Source: Rhodobiaceae bacterium (lineage in GTDB: Bacteria > Pseudomonadota > Alphaproteobacteria > Parvibaculales > Parvibaculaceae). From it: a stretch of 64,000 bases of DNA. The stretch is from positions 930,001 to 994,000 of the forward strand of contig CP030277.1 of the NCBI GenBank assembly GCA_003330885.1, in the 5' to 3' direction. Numbering within the stretch: position 1 is the first letter of the stretch; every line of letters starts with the position of its first letter. Position numbers and translations under genes: made by a program. Under the pieces are notes generated by a model. It was given only the letters and a program-made list of their open reading frames with translations, made no database searches and had not been told where the DNA came from. Positions 22,191 through 33,408 of this stretch are shown piece after piece.

Positions 22191-23168
22191 ATGGTAACGG
22201 TCCTAAAAACAGTCGGCGGCGATCAGAAGCGGCCCAAGGAAAAAGCAAGGCATCCGGAAAAGGCGCACCGGCCCGACACGCCTGTGCTGCGCAAGCCGGA
22301 TTGGATCCGCGTCAAAGCGCCCGGGTCTGCAGTCTACGCTGAGACCAAAAAGATCGTTCGTGAGAATGGGCTCGTCACCGTGTGTGAGGAAGCCGGATGC
22401 CCCAACATTGGAGAGTGCTGGACCGAGAAGCATGCCACCATGATGATCATGGGCGGCACCTGTACCCGGGCCTGTGCCTTCTGCAATGTGAGCACCGGCC
22501 TGCCGGACGCCCTTGACGGCCAAGAGCCAGAGAATGTGGCCAACGCAGTTGAGAAACTCGGCTTGCGTCATGTAGTGATCACGTCTGTTGATCGCGATGA
22601 CCTGGAGGATGGTGGCGCAGAACATTTCGCGCAGACCATTCGTGCCATTCGCAACCGCACACCAGAAACAACCATAGAAATTCTGACACCTGATTTCCTG
22701 CGGAAGGAAGGGGCACTTGAGGTTGTCGTGGAAGCGCGGCCTGATGTGTTCAACCACAATCTGGAGACCGTGCCACGGCTCTATCTGTCGATCCGGCCGG
22801 GCGCGCGATATTTCCATTCCATCCGTTTGCTGCAACGGGTAAAGGAACTGGACCCCACCATCTTCACAAAATCTGGCGTCATGGTCGGTCTTGGCGAAAC
22901 CCGAGAAGAACTGATGCAGGTGATGGACGATATGCGCTCTGCCGATATCGACTTCCTTACGGTGGGGCAATATTTACAGCCAACACGCAAACATGCGGCG
23001 GTTGATCGTTTCGTGACCCCTGAGGAGTTTCAGGGCTATGAAACAACTGCGCGGTCCAAAGGCTTTTTGATGGTGTCTGCGACCCCGTTGACGCGCTCAT
23101 CCTATCACGCTGATGCAGATTTCGCGGCATTGCGTGCCGCACGCGACGCGCAACTTTCAAAAAGCTGA
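22191..23168 (+). CDS. lipA: Lipoyl synthase
   Basis: LipA inserts sulfur into octanoyl-lipoyl-domain chains, the cofactor needed by pdhB and pdhC upstream. The 325-residue protein has the auxiliary cluster cysteines C65, C70, C76 ([12 protein letters not shown]) and the radical SAM cysteines C91, C95, C98 (CTRACAFC). The conserved C-terminal RSSYHAD supplies the auxiliary-cluster Ser. Its position near the pyruvate dehydrogenase genes is consistent with supply of that cofactor. Confidence 0.97.
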   Translation: MVTVLKTVGGDQKRPKEKARHPEKAHRPDTPVLRKPDWIRVKAPGSAVYAETKKIVRENGLVTVCEEAGCPNIGECWTEKHATMMIMGGTCTRACAFCNVSTGLPDALDGQEPENVANAVEKLGLRHVVITSVDRDDLEDGGAEHFAQTIRAIRNRTPETTIEILTPDFLRKEGALEVVVEARPDVFNHNLETVPRLYLSIRPGARYFHSIRLLQRVKELDPTIFTKSGVMVGLGETREELMQVMDDMRSADIDFLTVGQYLQPTRKHAAVDRFVTPEEFQGYETTARSKGFLMVSATPLTRSSYHADADFAALRAARDAQLSKS

Positions 23169-23172
23169 ATCC

Positions 23173-23628
23173 TTGCCCGCCCACAAAGAACGCCGCCTCG
23201 TCGCGCATCCACCGCAGAAGCTTTTTGAACTTGTCTCGGATATCGAAAGTTATCCGCAGTTTTTGCCATGGGTAACCGGCGTGCGCGTCCGTAGTCGCGG
23301 GACCGCAGGAGACAATCAGGTCATCATCGCGGATGTCCTGATCTCCTACAAAATGTTCCGCGAGACGTTTCGAAGCAGCGTAACGCTAAATCCGGAACAT
23401 CGAACAATTGACGTGGAATATGTAAACGGTCCCTTCAAACATCTCGACAATCATTGGCGCTTTGAACCCACTGCTGAGGGAACCGAGGTCGACTTCGCCG
23501 TCGACTTTGAATTTCGAAGCAGAATGATGGAGCGAATGATCACGGGCATGTTCGATAAGGCCGTGCACAAAATTGTCACCGCATTTTTTGATCGCGCCGA
23601 TGAGCTCTACGGGGACCCAGAGGGATAG
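23173..23628 (+). CDS. RatA/COQ10-type polyketide cyclase (START-like) protein
   Basis: A START-like ligand-binding fold protein. The best start is TTG 23173, four bases after the lipA stop, giving a 151-residue protein that begins like the family (PAHKERRL, then FELVSDIESYPQFLPWV). A longer frame starting inside lipA is less likely. Relatives bind ubiquinone (COQ10) or act as the RatA toxin on 70S assembly. Adjacency to lipA is common in alphaproteobacteria. Confidence 0.85.
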   Translation: MPAHKERRLVAHPPQKLFELVSDIESYPQFLPWVTGVRVRSRGTAGDNQVIIADVLISYKMFRETFRSSVTLNPEHRTIDVEYVNGPFKHLDNHWRFEPTAEGTEVDFAVDFEFRSRMMERMITGMFDKAVHKIVTAFFDRADELYGDPEG

Positions 23629-23631
23629 TTC

Positions 23632-24132
23632 TCAGCGGTCAATCTGTCGACGAATGAGCTCCAGAGCAGCCTGCACGGCCTGTATCCGAACTTCATCCCG
23701 ACCCACATTTCCGAACCGATAAACCTCGTGAATAATGCTGTAGCGCAGGCGGGCGGCGGCCATATGAACAAGGCCTACGGGTTTTAAGGCGGTGCCGCCG
23801 CCGGGGCCGGCAATGCCAGTAATCGAAACGCTGACATGGCCGCGAGAATCTTCCAGGGCACCCTCAGCCATCGCCCGAGCTACCGGTTCGCTGACGGCAC
23901 CATGGTCGGCGATCATGTCGCCTGGCACACCCAGCATGTCCCGTTTAGCTTCATTGGAATAGGTCACGAAGCCTCGTTCTACGACTGCGGAAGAACCCGC
24001 AACTTCGGTGAGGCAGCTTGCGACCAGGCCACCGGTACAGCTTTCAGCTGTGACAATCTTCAGGGATTTTTCGCTGGCATCTGCCAGTACGAGTTCCGCG
24101 AGTTGGAGAATGGGGCGGGGAAACAATGACAT
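23632..24132 (-). CDS. pncC: CinA C-terminal-type nicotinamide-nucleotide amidohydrolase
   Basis: 166 residues containing only the CinA C-terminal domain: TAESCTGGLV with the nucleophilic Ser, VTYSNEAK, HGAVSEPVA and GIAGPGGG. PncC deamidates NMN in pyridine nucleotide recycling. Its start abuts the pgpA stop, and it converges with the RatA-like gene with only 3 bp between stops. It is last in a minus-strand run ispDF-pgpA-pncC. Confidence 0.92.
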   Translation of the reverse strand: MSLFPRPILQLAELVLADASEKSLKIVTAESCTGGLVASCLTEVAGSSAVVERGFVTYSNEAKRDMLGVPGDMIADHGAVSEPVARAMAEGALEDSRGHVSVSITGIAGPGGGTALKPVGLVHMAAARLRYSIIHEVYRFGNVGRDEVRIQAVQAALELIRRQIDR

Positions 24133-24597
24133 TCAAAAATCTCCAACGACGAAAACGATCAACGAAACGGTAACGGCTGCAAAGATGCCCGCAGCCACGT
24201 CATCCAGCATGATACCCCAACCACCTGACACGCGCTTGTCGATCCAACTGATCGGCCAGGGTTTCAGCACATCAAAAAGGCGAAAAAGGACAAAGGCAAC
24301 AAGCCAGCCCATAAGGGAATAGGGCGCAACGGCGAGAACAATCCACTGGCCGACCACTTCATCGACGACGATCTCTCCTGCGTCATGGGTGTCCAGAGTT
24401 TTGCTGTGCAGGCCCGACGCCCAGACACCGATTGGCAATAGGGCAACACTTGCGGCGAGAAGGAACAAGGGGTTTGGAATGAAGCTTAGGATTACCCATG
24501 CGAAAGGGAGTGCAGCGAGCGAACCCCAAGTGCCTGGTGCTTTGGGCAGATAGCCAGAACCAAACCATGTTGCAATCAGCTCGGCGAGTCGGGTCAT
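24133..24597 (-). CDS. pgpA: Phosphatidylglycerophosphatase A
   Basis: 154 residues, integral membrane, with [16 protein letters not shown] at the N-terminus, the acidic [14 protein letters not shown] motif and [13 protein letters not shown], all diagnostic of PgpA. It dephosphorylates phosphatidylglycerophosphate in phospholipid synthesis. The start overlaps the end of ispDF by four bases. Confidence 0.94.
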   Translation of the reverse strand: MTRLAELIATWFGSGYLPKAPGTWGSLAALPFAWVILSFIPNPLFLLAASVALLPIGVWASGLHSKTLDTHDAGEIVVDEVVGQWIVLAVAPYSLMGWLVAFVLFRLFDVLKPWPISWIDKRVSGGWGIMLDDVAAGIFAAVTVSLIVFVVGDF

Positions 24598-25760
24598 TCC
24601 ATGCCCGCCGATCTAGGGACCGTGACCGTGACAAGGGCTTGCGCGGCAATGCCCTCACCACGGCCTGTGAAACCAAGGCCTTCAGTTGTTGTCGCTTTAA
24701 CGCTCACCCTATCTGGCGAGACGCTGACGATCTCTGCGATTGCATTACGCATAGCCTCTCTGTGAGGGCCGATCTTCGGCGCTTCGCAAATGAGCGTGAC
24801 ATCCACATTTGAAATTCGACCATTTTGGCCGGCCAACAATGTGGCTGCATGCTCGAGGAAAACCCTCGAGGGCGCTCCCTTCCACTTTGGGTCCGTGGGC
24901 GGAAAATGATCGCCAATGTCACCGGCGCTGATTGCACCGAGTAAAGCGTCGGTGATCGCATGCAGTCCAACGTCAGCGTCGGAATGCCCCAACAGGCTGT
25001 GTGTATGGGGGATGGCCACACCACACAAAGTGATGTGGTCGCCGTCGGTGAACCGATGCACGTCATATCCGGACCCTGACCGTGTTTCGTTAGAGGCGCT
25101 CAAGAAACGCTCCGCTCTCTCGAAATCTTCCGGCGTTGTCACTTTGAAATTATCCTCTGATCCGTCCACGAGCTGAGTTTGAATACCCGCTCTCAATGCA
25201 AGCGCGACATCATCTGTAAAATCGTCGGATTGATGGGCCCGGTGTGCATCCAAAATGGCTTTGTATGCGAAGCCCTGCGGCGTCTGCGCTCGGACAAGTT
25301 TGGATCGATCAACCGTCTCGCCAGCAACCCCGTCCACCTGCTCGCGAAGAGTGTCTGTCACCGCCAGGCTGGGCAGGACACCTTCGTGATGCTTGAGATC
25401 TGCGACGACCCGGCCAATCATTTCTGGTGCTGCAAAGGGGCGTGCGCCATCATGGATAAGCACATGGCTAGGGTCGACGTCAGCTAACGCCTCCAGTCCA
25501 GCAAGCACCGATGCTTGCCGTGTTGCGCTTCCTGCAACGGGCGGCAACAGCTTCGGCAGATCACCAGTACATCTTTCGTAATGTGCCCGATCGTCAGGAT
25601 GGATGACCGCAAGGACGCTCTCAATGTCTGGATGGCGACTAAAAGCGCCAAGCGTGCGCGCAAGGATGGGCACGCCGCCCACGGGGCGGTATTGCTTGGG
25701 CAAGCCTTCGCCTGCTCTGGTCCCACGACCCGCGGCGACAATAAGGGCAACAACACGCAT
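24594..25760 (-). CDS. ispDF: Bifunctional IspD/IspF isoprenoid enzyme
   Basis: 388 residues made of two enzymes of the non-mevalonate pathway. IspD (residues 1 to about 225) has [20 protein letters not shown] and [10 protein letters not shown]. IspF (about 232 to 388) begins [11 protein letters not shown] with the zinc ligands DVH and [11 protein letters not shown]. The fusion is typical of alphaproteobacteria and joins steps 3 and 5 of the pathway. First gene of the minus-strand set with pgpA and pncC, divergent from dusB. Confidence 0.96.
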   Translation of the reverse strand: MRVVALIVAAGRGTRAGEGLPKQYRPVGGVPILARTLGAFSRHPDIESVLAVIHPDDRAHYERCTGDLPKLLPPVAGSATRQASVLAGLEALADVDPSHVLIHDGARPFAAPEMIGRVVADLKHHEGVLPSLAVTDTLREQVDGVAGETVDRSKLVRAQTPQGFAYKAILDAHRAHQSDDFTDDVALALRAGIQTQLVDGSEDNFKVTTPEDFERAERFLSASNETRSGSGYDVHRFTDGDHITLCGVAIPHTHSLLGHSDADVGLHAITDALLGAISAGDIGDHFPPTDPKWKGAPSRVFLEHAATLLAGQNGRISNVDVTLICEAPKIGPHREAMRNAIAEIVSVSPDRVSVKATTTEGLGFTGRGEGIAAQALVTVTVPRSAGME

Positions 25761-25906
25761 ATTCTTCGTTTCGCACCTAACTGCTGGCTTGGCAAGTGCT
25801 GGATTTCCCTTGTTTTTTCTGGTTTTTGCGACTTAGACATTGCGCTTCAGGGGTGGAATAGGTACTAATTGCTCAAGAAATAAGCAACGTGAGATATGCC
25901 TAATTA

Positions 25907-26908
25907 ATGACCATTTCTGTTGGGGCGCATACTTATCCAAGTCGGGTCTTTCTGGCGCCCATGTCCGGCGTAACGGATCTGCCATACCGTGTGGTTGTCT
26001 CCAAGACGTCATCGGCTGTTCTCGTTTCGGAAATGGTTGCGAGTGAGGAGCTGGCACGTGCCAGACCTGATGTCGTGCGCCGTGCGACAGGAAGCGGAGT
26101 TCTTGATCCGCTGGTGATCCAGCTCGCCGGGCGGGAACCTCATTGGATGGCCGAGGGGGCCAGGCTTGCAGAGAAGGCAGGGGCCGATGTCATCGATATC
26201 AATATGGGCTGTCCAGCACGCCAGGTGACATCTGGATTGTCGGGCTCTGCACTCATGCGGGATCTCGACCATGCGCTGACGCTCATAGAAGCGACTGTTG
26301 AAGCAACAGCACTTCCTGTCACGCTGAAGATGCGTCTCGGCTGGGATCACAATTCCCTCAATGCGGCTGAACTTGCCTCGCGGGCAGAGGCTGCCGGTAT
26401 CAAACTTGTGACGGTTCATGGGCGCACACGGTGTCAGTTTTACAAAGGACAGGCGGACTGGGAGGCAATTCGCCCGGTTGTCGAGGCTGTCGATATCCCC
26501 GTGATCGCCAATGGTGATGTCCTCTCAATAGAGGATGCGAAGGCCTGTCTGAAAGCATCTGGGGCCAATGGTGTCATGGTCGGTCGCGGTGCCAATGGCC
26601 GACCGTGGCTCCTTCGGCAGATTGACGACGTATTGTCGAACCGCGACGTGACGCAAGCACCTGATGCTGAAGGAAGGTGGGAGATTGTCAGATCTCACTA
26701 CATGGATGCGCTGGCGCTTTATGGCGAACGGTTGGGAAGTCGGATTATTCGAAAACATCTGGGATGGTATTTAGACGCTGCCGCGACGGATTGGCAATGC
26801 GATGTCGCCTCTCTTAAAGCGCAGATCCTGCCAAGCGACGACCCGACCTTTGTCCTAAAAGGTCTTGAAAGGTTTTTCACACATGAAGCCGAAAGGACAG
26901 CGGCATGA
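25907..26908 (+). CDS. dusB: tRNA-dihydrouridine synthase (NifR3/DusB type)
   Basis: 333 residues, FMN-dependent reductase of tRNA uridines. [13 protein letters not shown] at the N-terminus, the catalytic Cys in [16 protein letters not shown] and [12 protein letters not shown] are family landmarks. As in Rhizobium and Azospirillum (where it was called nifR3), it is the first gene of the ntrBC operon: its stop overlaps the ntrB start (ATGA). Confidence 0.96.
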   Translation: MTISVGAHTYPSRVFLAPMSGVTDLPYRVVVSKTSSAVLVSEMVASEELARARPDVVRRATGSGVLDPLVIQLAGREPHWMAEGARLAEKAGADVIDINMGCPARQVTSGLSGSALMRDLDHALTLIEATVEATALPVTLKMRLGWDHNSLNAAELASRAEAAGIKLVTVHGRTRCQFYKGQADWEAIRPVVEAVDIPVIANGDVLSIEDAKACLKASGANGVMVGRGANGRPWLLRQIDDVLSNRDVTQAPDAEGRWEIVRSHYMDALALYGERLGSRIIRKHLGWYLDAAATDWQCDVASLKAQILPSDDPTFVLKGLERFFTHEAERTAA

Positions 26909-28032
26909 GTGTTCATGAATTGAACGCCAATGGCGGCAGCGTTTCGCCCGACGGCGCCCAATTGCTGAATGCCATGCCGCATCCGGTGATTTCAGTTGGT
27001 GACAATCTGCAGGCCAATTTCGTCAATGACGCTGCTGAGCAGTTTTTTGACGCAAGTCGTGCAGTGCTCACCCGGTATCCACTGTCCGAATTTGTTTCTT
27101 TTGGGAGCCCGCTGCTGTCCTTGATTGGCCAAGTCATGGAAAACAGAGCGTCTGTCAATGAGTACGGTGTGGAGCTTGCTTCGCCTCGTTTTGGCGAGAG
27201 GTCTGTCGACATTCAGGTGTCGCCGATCGTTGATGCGCCGGGCGCGGTGCTGGTCATTCTGCAAGAACGTACCATGGCTCACAAGATGGACCGCCAGCTG
27301 ACACATAGAGGCGCTGCGCGATCTGTTGCCGGTATGGCCGGTGTCCTGGCTCATGAAATTAAGAACCCACTCTCCGGCATTCGTGGTGCTGCGCAATTGC
27401 TCGAACAAGCAGCCAGTGAAGATGATCGTGCGCTGACACGCCTGATATGTGACGAAACGGATCGTATCTGTGGATTGGTTGACAGGATGGAAGTCTTTTC
27501 TGACGAAAGGCCGATACCGCGTGTACCTACAAACATTCATGTTGTCTTGGGCCGGGTAAAACAGCTGGCTGCTAATGGTTTTGCCAGCTCCCTCAAGATT
27601 ACCGAAGAATATGATCCCTCGCTGCCGCCGGTTCCAGGAGATCAGGATCAGCTCATCCAGGTATTTTTAAATCTGGTGAAGAACGCTGCTGAAGCGATTG
27701 ATAAACCAGAGGGCGAGATTACGCTAACGACGGCGTTCCGCCCGGGAGTTCGTCTCTCTGTTCCTGGTAGTCAGGAGCGCGTCGGTCTGCCGATTGAGAT
27801 CTGCATCATCGATAACGGGCCTGGAGTTCCTGACGATTTATTGCCCTACCTGTTCGACCCTTTTGTCACCACGAAAGCTTCGGGTACAGGATTGGGGCTG
27901 GCGCTCGTTGCAAAAATTATCGGGGATCATGGCGGCATCATTGAATGCGACAGCCAACCAAGACGTACCATTTTTCGTGTGTTGCTGCCGATGCATTCGG
28001 CAGATGATGCAACCCAACTAAGGGACAACTAG
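26905..28032 (+). CDS. ntrB: Nitrogen regulation sensor kinase NtrB
   Basis: 375 residues, soluble. A PAS domain (about 15-125) is followed by HisKA with the phosphoacceptor His in [16 protein letters not shown] and an HATPase domain with [10 protein letters not shown] and GTGLGLALV. NtrB is controlled by PII and phosphorylates NtrC under nitrogen limitation. Coupled to dusB by a four-base overlap; ntrC starts 3 bp after it. Confidence 0.96.
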   Translation: MSVHELNANGGSVSPDGAQLLNAMPHPVISVGDNLQANFVNDAAEQFFDASRAVLTRYPLSEFVSFGSPLLSLIGQVMENRASVNEYGVELASPRFGERSVDIQVSPIVDAPGAVLVILQERTMAHKMDRQLTHRGAARSVAGMAGVLAHEIKNPLSGIRGAAQLLEQAASEDDRALTRLICDETDRICGLVDRMEVFSDERPIPRVPTNIHVVLGRVKQLAANGFASSLKITEEYDPSLPPVPGDQDQLIQVFLNLVKNAAEAIDKPEGEITLTTAFRPGVRLSVPGSQERVGLPIEICIIDNGPGVPDDLLPYLFDPFVTTKASGTGLGLALVAKIIGDHGGIIECDSQPRRTIFRVLLPMHSADDATQLRDN

Positions 28033-28035
28033 CCT

Positions 28036-29478
28036 ATGCCGTCTGGAACAATTCTTATTGCAGATGATGACGCAGCTATCCGAACTGTCTTGAGTCAGGC
28101 CCTTGGTCGGGTGGGGTATGACGTGCGGACCACGTCCAACGCGGCGACACTTTGGCGCTGGGCAAACCAAGGCGACGGAGATCTGGTTTTTACCGATGTG
28201 GTTATGCCAGACGAAAACGGGTTTGATCTACTGCCGCGGATCAAGAAGGTACGGCCTGAATTGCCCGTCATTGTGATGAGTGCGCAGAACACGTTGATGA
28301 CGGCAATCACCGCCGCTGAACGTGGGGCTTACGAGTATCTTCCAAAACCATTTGACTTGAATGAAGTGGTGGCAGTCGCAGAACGAGCATTGTCGACACC
28401 GGGCGCGAGCGCTGTGCCGACTGCCCAGCCGGATGATGAAGACAAGATCCCGCTGATAGGTCGGTCGCCTGCTATGCAGGAAATTTATCGGGTTCTTGCT
28501 CGCCTGATGCAGACCGATCTCTCCGTGATGGTCTCAGGCGAAAGTGGAACGGGCAAGGAGCTGGTGGCGAAGGCGCTGCATGATTATGGGAAACGCCGAC
28601 ACGGGCCATTTGTGGCTATCAACATGGCGGCAATTCCCCGTGAATTGATCGAAAGCGAGCTCTTTGGTCATGAGAAAGGGGCTTTTACCGGAGCCAGCCA
28701 GCGAAGCACAGGACGGTTCCAGCAAGCGGAAGGCGGTACACTTTTCCTCGACGAAATTGGTGACATGCCAATGGAAGCCCAAACCCGGTTGTTACGTGTT
28801 CTTCAAGAAGGTGAGTACACGACAGTTGGTGGGCGAACGCCCATCAAAACAGATGTCCGTATAGTTGCAGCGACCAACCGCGATTTGAGGCAGCTCATTA
28901 ATCAGGGACTGTTTCGAGAAGACCTGTTTTATCGGTTGAACGTCGTTCCGATCAGGCTCCCGCCATTGCGCGAGCGCACCGAAGATATCCCTGACCTTGT
29001 GAGGCACTTCCTGACCTTGGCGCAGGAAGAGGGATTGCCGCACAAGACGGTTGATACCGACGGCATGGATTTTTTGAAACGTTATCGCTGGCCCGGAAAT
29101 GTGCGCGAACTTGAAAACCTGGTTCGCCGTCTGGCAGCTCTATACACAGAAGACACGATTGGTTTGTCTGTGCTGCAGACTGAGTTGACCGAGCCCGCTT
29201 TCGGTCCTGTGTCCGAGCCTGCGGAAGTGGACGAAGGCTTGGAGGAAATGGTGGAACGAGCGCTCAGTCGTGAGTTCGCGTCGCATGGCGACCAGCTGCC
29301 GCCAGAAGGCCTCTATGAGAGGGTCCTCAAGGATATTGAAAAGCCGCTATTCACAATCAGCTTGGCGGCGACCAGGGGCAACCAGATCAAGGCAGCTCAG
29401 CTTCTCGGCATTAATCGGAACACTCTTCGGAAGAAAATACGTGAACTGGACGTTCAGGTTGTGCGAATGCCCCGTTAA
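28036..29478 (+). CDS. ntrC: Nitrogen response regulator NtrC (sigma-54 activator)
   Basis: 480 residues: receiver domain (1-120) with the phosphoryl Asp in [16 protein letters not shown]+ domain with Walker A GESGTGKE and an intact sigma-54-contacting GAFTGA loop ([14 protein letters not shown]), and a C-terminal Fis-type HTH ([20 protein letters not shown]). It activates sigma-54 promoters for nitrogen assimilation. Second gene of the ntrBC pair. Confidence 0.97.
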   Translation: MPSGTILIADDDAAIRTVLSQALGRVGYDVRTTSNAATLWRWANQGDGDLVFTDVVMPDENGFDLLPRIKKVRPELPVIVMSAQNTLMTAITAAERGAYEYLPKPFDLNEVVAVAERALSTPGASAVPTAQPDDEDKIPLIGRSPAMQEIYRVLARLMQTDLSVMVSGESGTGKELVAKALHDYGKRRHGPFVAINMAAIPRELIESELFGHEKGAFTGASQRSTGRFQQAEGGTLFLDEIGDMPMEAQTRLLRVLQEGEYTTVGGRTPIKTDVRIVAATNRDLRQLINQGLFREDLFYRLNVVPIRLPPLRERTEDIPDLVRHFLTLAQEEGLPHKTVDTDGMDFLKRYRWPGNVRELENLVRRLAALYTEDTIGLSVLQTELTEPAFGPVSEPAEVDEGLEEMVERALSREFASHGDQLPPEGLYERVLKDIEKPLFTISLAATRGNQIKAAQLLGINRNTLRKKIRELDVQVVRMPR

Positions 29479-29650
29479 CCTCCATCGCAACCAGTTCTAC
29501 GAACTGATGTAATCCTGCAACATTGTTGTTGAAAGAGCGCGCAACAAGCGCCAGAATGCGCCGGTCGTCGGCGGTCCGTGACCTTCGCGACACAGGTTCT
29601 GACCCTGTTTGGGGCAGAGCGGCAACAGTTCAGAATGGTTCGAAGCCTCA

Positions 29651-31957
29651 ATGGCGACAATCGACTACATGACCGCTTGGTCCGGCTGGGTGCGGAAGTC
29701 CGATCTGGGCAGACGCTTTCGCCTGGGCACAACACTACCGATCGGCCTCGTTGTCGTGGCCGTGTTCCTGGGCACCTTCACCTATATGACTTTGACGGGG
29801 CTTACGCCGTTTGCGCCGACAACAAAAGGTGTTGTTACGGCACTTTTGCTTGCCAATTTCCTCGTTGCGCTTGTGCTCGCGGGCCTTATTGGGTGGCGGG
29901 TCATCCGCCTGGTGATGGAGCGTCAGAGTGGCATCGCGGGGGCAAAGCTACACGCCCGCCTGGTGATGATGTTTTCTCTCATCGCTATTTTGCCGGCAAT
30001 CACGGTCGCGGTCTTCGCCGTCGTTACGCTGGACAGGGGGCTTGATACCTGGTTCAGCGAACGCACACGGGCCATCATCGACAATGCTCTGCAAGTTGCG
30101 GAAGCCTATCTTGATGAGCACCACCAGGTTTTGCGGCTGGATGTGTTGGCAATGGCAAACGACCTTAACCGGGCCGCACCATACCTCACCTCAAACTACC
30201 AACGTGGGCAGCAACTCCTGGCGACCCAGGCTGCACTTCGTTCTCTCCCCGCAGCCTACCTCGTTGATCGCGAAGGCAAAACGGTGCTACGCGCGACTGC
30301 TGCTGTGGCACCATCTATGGGAATTCCCGGTGCAGGTCAGTTTGATAAGGCCGATGAGGGGCTGGTCGTGCTCTACACGGCGAATGATGGCGATCAGATT
30401 CGAGCGCTCGTAAAACTTCCGGCATTTGACAACACCTATCTCTATGTTGCTCGGTTTGTTGATGCGCGCGTACTCGATCACCTTGCGCTCACGCAAGCAG
30501 CAGTGACTGAATATGAAACGCTTGAAGGTGGGCTGAGTTCTGTTCAGGTTACCTTCGCTCTTATTTATGTGACTTTGGCGCTCGTTGTCTTGCTTGCGGC
30601 AATTTGGTTGGGCCTGTGGGCTGCAAACCGTATCGTCTCGCCGATCGGAAGCCTCGTGAGTGCTGCCGAACGCGTCAGTGGTGGCGACCTTTCAACACGG
30701 GTCGATATTGGCAACAATGATGATGAGATCGAAACGCTTGGTCGGGCATTCAATCGCATGACCAGCCAAATTGAAAACCAACAAAATGAGTTGGTAACAG
30801 CCAACTATGAGCTTGATGATCGCCGCCGCTTTACGGAAGCGGTGCTCGCGGGTGTTAGCGCGGGTGTGGTCGGCCTCGACTCTGACATGCGGATCAATCA
30901 TGCGAACCGTGCTGCTCGGGAGTTTTTGGGCTTCGATGATACATCGCTTGATGGCCACCTCCTGTCAGAGGCGGCACCTGAGTTGTCCTCTGTTGTTCTT
31001 GCCGCGATGAGCCAGGTGCGAGGGTCCGCGAGGGACCAAGTGGTCTTGCTCCGTTCCGGCAGAGAGAGAACGCTTAATGTTCGTGTTACCGGCGAGAAAT
31101 CTGGAGGTGATCTTCAGGGATATGTTCTGACCTTCGATGACATTACGGAACTCGTTGCTGCTCAGCGCAATGCCGCCTGGTCGGACGTTGCGCGGCGTAT
31201 CGCCCATGAAATTAAGAATCCTCTGACGCCGATTCAGCTGTCAGCTGAGCGTCTCCGTCGGAAATATGCAGACGAAGTAGCAAACGACCCCGAAGTGTTT
31301 CAGCAATGTACAGATACGATCATTCGTCAGGTAGGCGATATTGGACGAATGGTTGATGAGTTTTCCTCCTTTGCGCGGATGCCCGAGGCAGTGATGAAAG
31401 ACGCTGACCTTGGTGAAATTGTTCGCCAAGCTGTCTTTCTTCAGCGCGTCGCGCATCCCGAAACCGAGTATGATCTCTCTTTGCAAGAAGCACCGATTAG
31501 GTTTCAAGGCGACGCGCGGCTGATTAGCCAGGCCCTTACTAATATTTTGAAGAACGCAGCAGAAGCGATCGAGGGCAAAGAGGAAGAGGTGTCGGACGGC
31601 ACCGATAAAATTGAAACCCGCGTAACATCTGATGGGCGCGACATTGAGATATTGGTAACTGACACTGGCCGGGGCCTACCGAATACAGGGCGTATGCGGT
31701 TGACCGAGCCATACATGACAACGCGCACAAAAGGTACGGGGCTAGGATTGGCGATCGTTAAAAAGATCATGGAAGACCATGGCGGGACGCTCGACCTTTT
31801 GGACGCACCGAAAGAAGAGGGATGGGCGAGCGGGGCTAGAGTGGTGCTTCGGTTCCCCTGCATCAATCATCAATCAGATGATGCGACCGACGATGAGAAC
31901 AAAGAGTCCGACAAAATGGACCAACTGAGTTTAGTAGAAACAGGTAGAGGCGGCTGA
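29651..31957 (+). CDS. ntrY: Membrane nitrogen sensor kinase NtrY
   Basis: 768 residues from ATG 29651 (a TTG at 29609 would add 14). Three or four membrane helices occur in the first 320 residues with a periplasmic stretch, then HAMP, PAS, HisKA ([21 protein letters not shown]) and HATPase (ILKNAAEAIEG, GTGLGLAIV) domains. NtrY pairs with NtrX and answers nitrogen or redox cues. It starts 172 bp after ntrC and its stop overlaps the ntrX start (TGATGG). Confidence 0.95.
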   Translation: MATIDYMTAWSGWVRKSDLGRRFRLGTTLPIGLVVVAVFLGTFTYMTLTGLTPFAPTTKGVVTALLLANFLVALVLAGLIGWRVIRLVMERQSGIAGAKLHARLVMMFSLIAILPAITVAVFAVVTLDRGLDTWFSERTRAIIDNALQVAEAYLDEHHQVLRLDVLAMANDLNRAAPYLTSNYQRGQQLLATQAALRSLPAAYLVDREGKTVLRATAAVAPSMGIPGAGQFDKADEGLVVLYTANDGDQIRALVKLPAFDNTYLYVARFVDARVLDHLALTQAAVTEYETLEGGLSSVQVTFALIYVTLALVVLLAAIWLGLWAANRIVSPIGSLVSAAERVSGGDLSTRVDIGNNDDEIETLGRAFNRMTSQIENQQNELVTANYELDDRRRFTEAVLAGVSAGVVGLDSDMRINHANRAAREFLGFDDTSLDGHLLSEAAPELSSVVLAAMSQVRGSARDQVVLLRSGRERTLNVRVTGEKSGGDLQGYVLTFDDITELVAAQRNAAWSDVARRIAHEIKNPLTPIQLSAERLRRKYADEVANDPEVFQQCTDTIIRQVGDIGRMVDEFSSFARMPEAVMKDADLGEIVRQAVFLQRVAHPETEYDLSLQEAPIRFQGDARLISQALTNILKNAAEAIEGKEEEVSDGTDKIETRVTSDGRDIEILVTDTGRGLPNTGRMRLTEPYMTTRTKGTGLGLAIVKKIMEDHGGTLDLLDAPKEEGWASGARVVLRFPCINHQSDDATDDENKESDKMDQLSLVETGRGG

Positions 31958-33351
31958 TGGCTTCCGAAATACTAATTGTTGACGATGAAGCGGATATTCG
32001 CGAACTGATCTCAGGCATCCTGTCTGACGAAGGGTATGATACGCGAGTAGCCGCAGACAGTGATGGTGTACTGCAGGCGTTGGAACAACGCATGCCGAGT
32101 CTTGTAGTGCTTGATATTTGGCTGCAGGGAAGTCGCCTGGATGGGCTCGAAGTGCTGGATGTGATCTCCGAGCGATATCCAGACCTGCCCGTCGTAATCA
32201 TCAGTGGTCATGGGAACATTGAGACTGCAGTCTCAGCGATAAAGAAGGGCGCTTATGACTTTGTTGAAAAGCCCTTCAAGGCGGATCGGTTGATCCTGAT
32301 TATCAGGCGAGCAATTGAAGCGGATCGTCTTCGCAAAGAGAATGCGGAACTGCGCGTTAAGGTCGGCCAGGAAACGACGTTGATAGGCGCATCTCCAAAT
32401 ATGAATATCGTCCGGCAAACCGTTGAGAAGGTCGCCCCAACAGGAAGCCGTGTCCTGATCTGCGGCCCCTCTGGATGTGGGAAAGAAGTTGTCGCTCGAT
32501 TGCTTCATGCATCGTCCCGGCGCGCAAACAGCCCCTTTCTAGCGATCAACGCAGCAACGATGGCCCCGGATCGGATGGAGGTCGAACTTTTTGGGACAGA
32601 AGAGGGAACAGATGGACCGCGCAAGGTCGGTGTGTTTGAACAGGCTCACGGTGGAACGCTCTTCCTAGATGAAGTCGCGGATATGCCGTTAGAAACTCAA
32701 AGCAAAATTTTGCGTGTACTCGTTGAACAGACTTTTGTGCGGGTCGGCGGCAACAACAAAGTAAAAGTTGATGTTCGCGTCGTCTCATCATCAAGCAAAG
32801 ATCTTCGTGAAGAAATTTCAGCAGGACGGTTTCGCGAGGATCTCTTCCACCGCCTGAATGTTGTACCGATAAATGTGCCCTCTCTTGAGCAGCGCAGAGA
32901 TGATATTCCTGTGCTCGTGGAACATTTCGTCGCGCAGATTTCCAGATCTTCAGGTTTGCCGCCCCGTCGAGTGAGCGAAGATGCAATGGCCGCCCTGCAA
33001 TCTTACTCATGGCCAGGGAATGTGCGTCAGCTTAGGAACAACATTGAGCGGTTGATGATACTGACATCGTCGGATCCTAATGCGGTGATCACCGCCGACA
33101 AGCTGCCAACAGACGAGAGCACCACGCCCTCCAACGGTATGAATGGGTCTGGCGGTGAGCACATTATGTCAATGCCCTTGCGGGAAGCGCGTGAGACCTT
33201 TGAGCGGGACTATCTGATTGCGCAGATTGGCCGCTTTGGGGGGAATATCTCCAGAACGGCTGCCTTTATTGGGATGGAACGATCTGCCCTTCATCGAAAA
33301 CTGAAATCTCTGGGTGTCAATACCTCAGACCGCGCTTCACTGCAGGTCTAG
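31957..33351 (+). CDS. ntrX: Response regulator NtrX
   Basis: 464 residues: receiver with Asp in VVLDIWLQGSRLDG, AAA+ domain with Walker A CGPSGCGKE and a C-terminal Fis-type HTH (GGNISRTAAFIGMERSALHRK). In contrast to NtrC upstream, the GAFTGA loop is replaced by FGTEEGTDGPRKVG, so contact with sigma-54 is unlikely, as reported for alphaproteobacterial NtrX. Coupled to ntrY. It is followed by trkA after 57 bp. Confidence 0.95.
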   Translation: MASEILIVDDEADIRELISGILSDEGYDTRVAADSDGVLQALEQRMPSLVVLDIWLQGSRLDGLEVLDVISERYPDLPVVIISGHGNIETAVSAIKKGAYDFVEKPFKADRLILIIRRAIEADRLRKENAELRVKVGQETTLIGASPNMNIVRQTVEKVAPTGSRVLICGPSGCGKEVVARLLHASSRRANSPFLAINAATMAPDRMEVELFGTEEGTDGPRKVGVFEQAHGGTLFLDEVADMPLETQSKILRVLVEQTFVRVGGNNKVKVDVRVVSSSSKDLREEISAGRFREDLFHRLNVVPINVPSLEQRRDDIPVLVEHFVAQISRSSGLPPRRVSEDAMAALQSYSWPGNVRQLRNNIERLMILTSSDPNAVITADKLPTDESTTPSNGMNGSGGEHIMSMPLREARETFERDYLIAQIGRFGGNISRTAAFIGMERSALHRKLKSLGVNTSDRASLQV

Positions 33352-33408
33352 AAATGGGGACCCCAATGGACCAACACCTCACAACATGTTCAAGAAAGAA
33401 CAGATGAT

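Noticed and set aside
23113-23172. Longer RatA/COQ10 start inside lipA
   Set aside because: The first 20 residues are not family-like; the TTG at 23173 begins at the conserved N-terminus and sits properly after the lipA stop.
25870-25890. TTGCT-N9-AGCAA inverted repeat before dusB as an NtrC site
   Set aside because: It does not match the NtrC consensus (TGCACC-N5-GGTGCA) and is short enough for chance.
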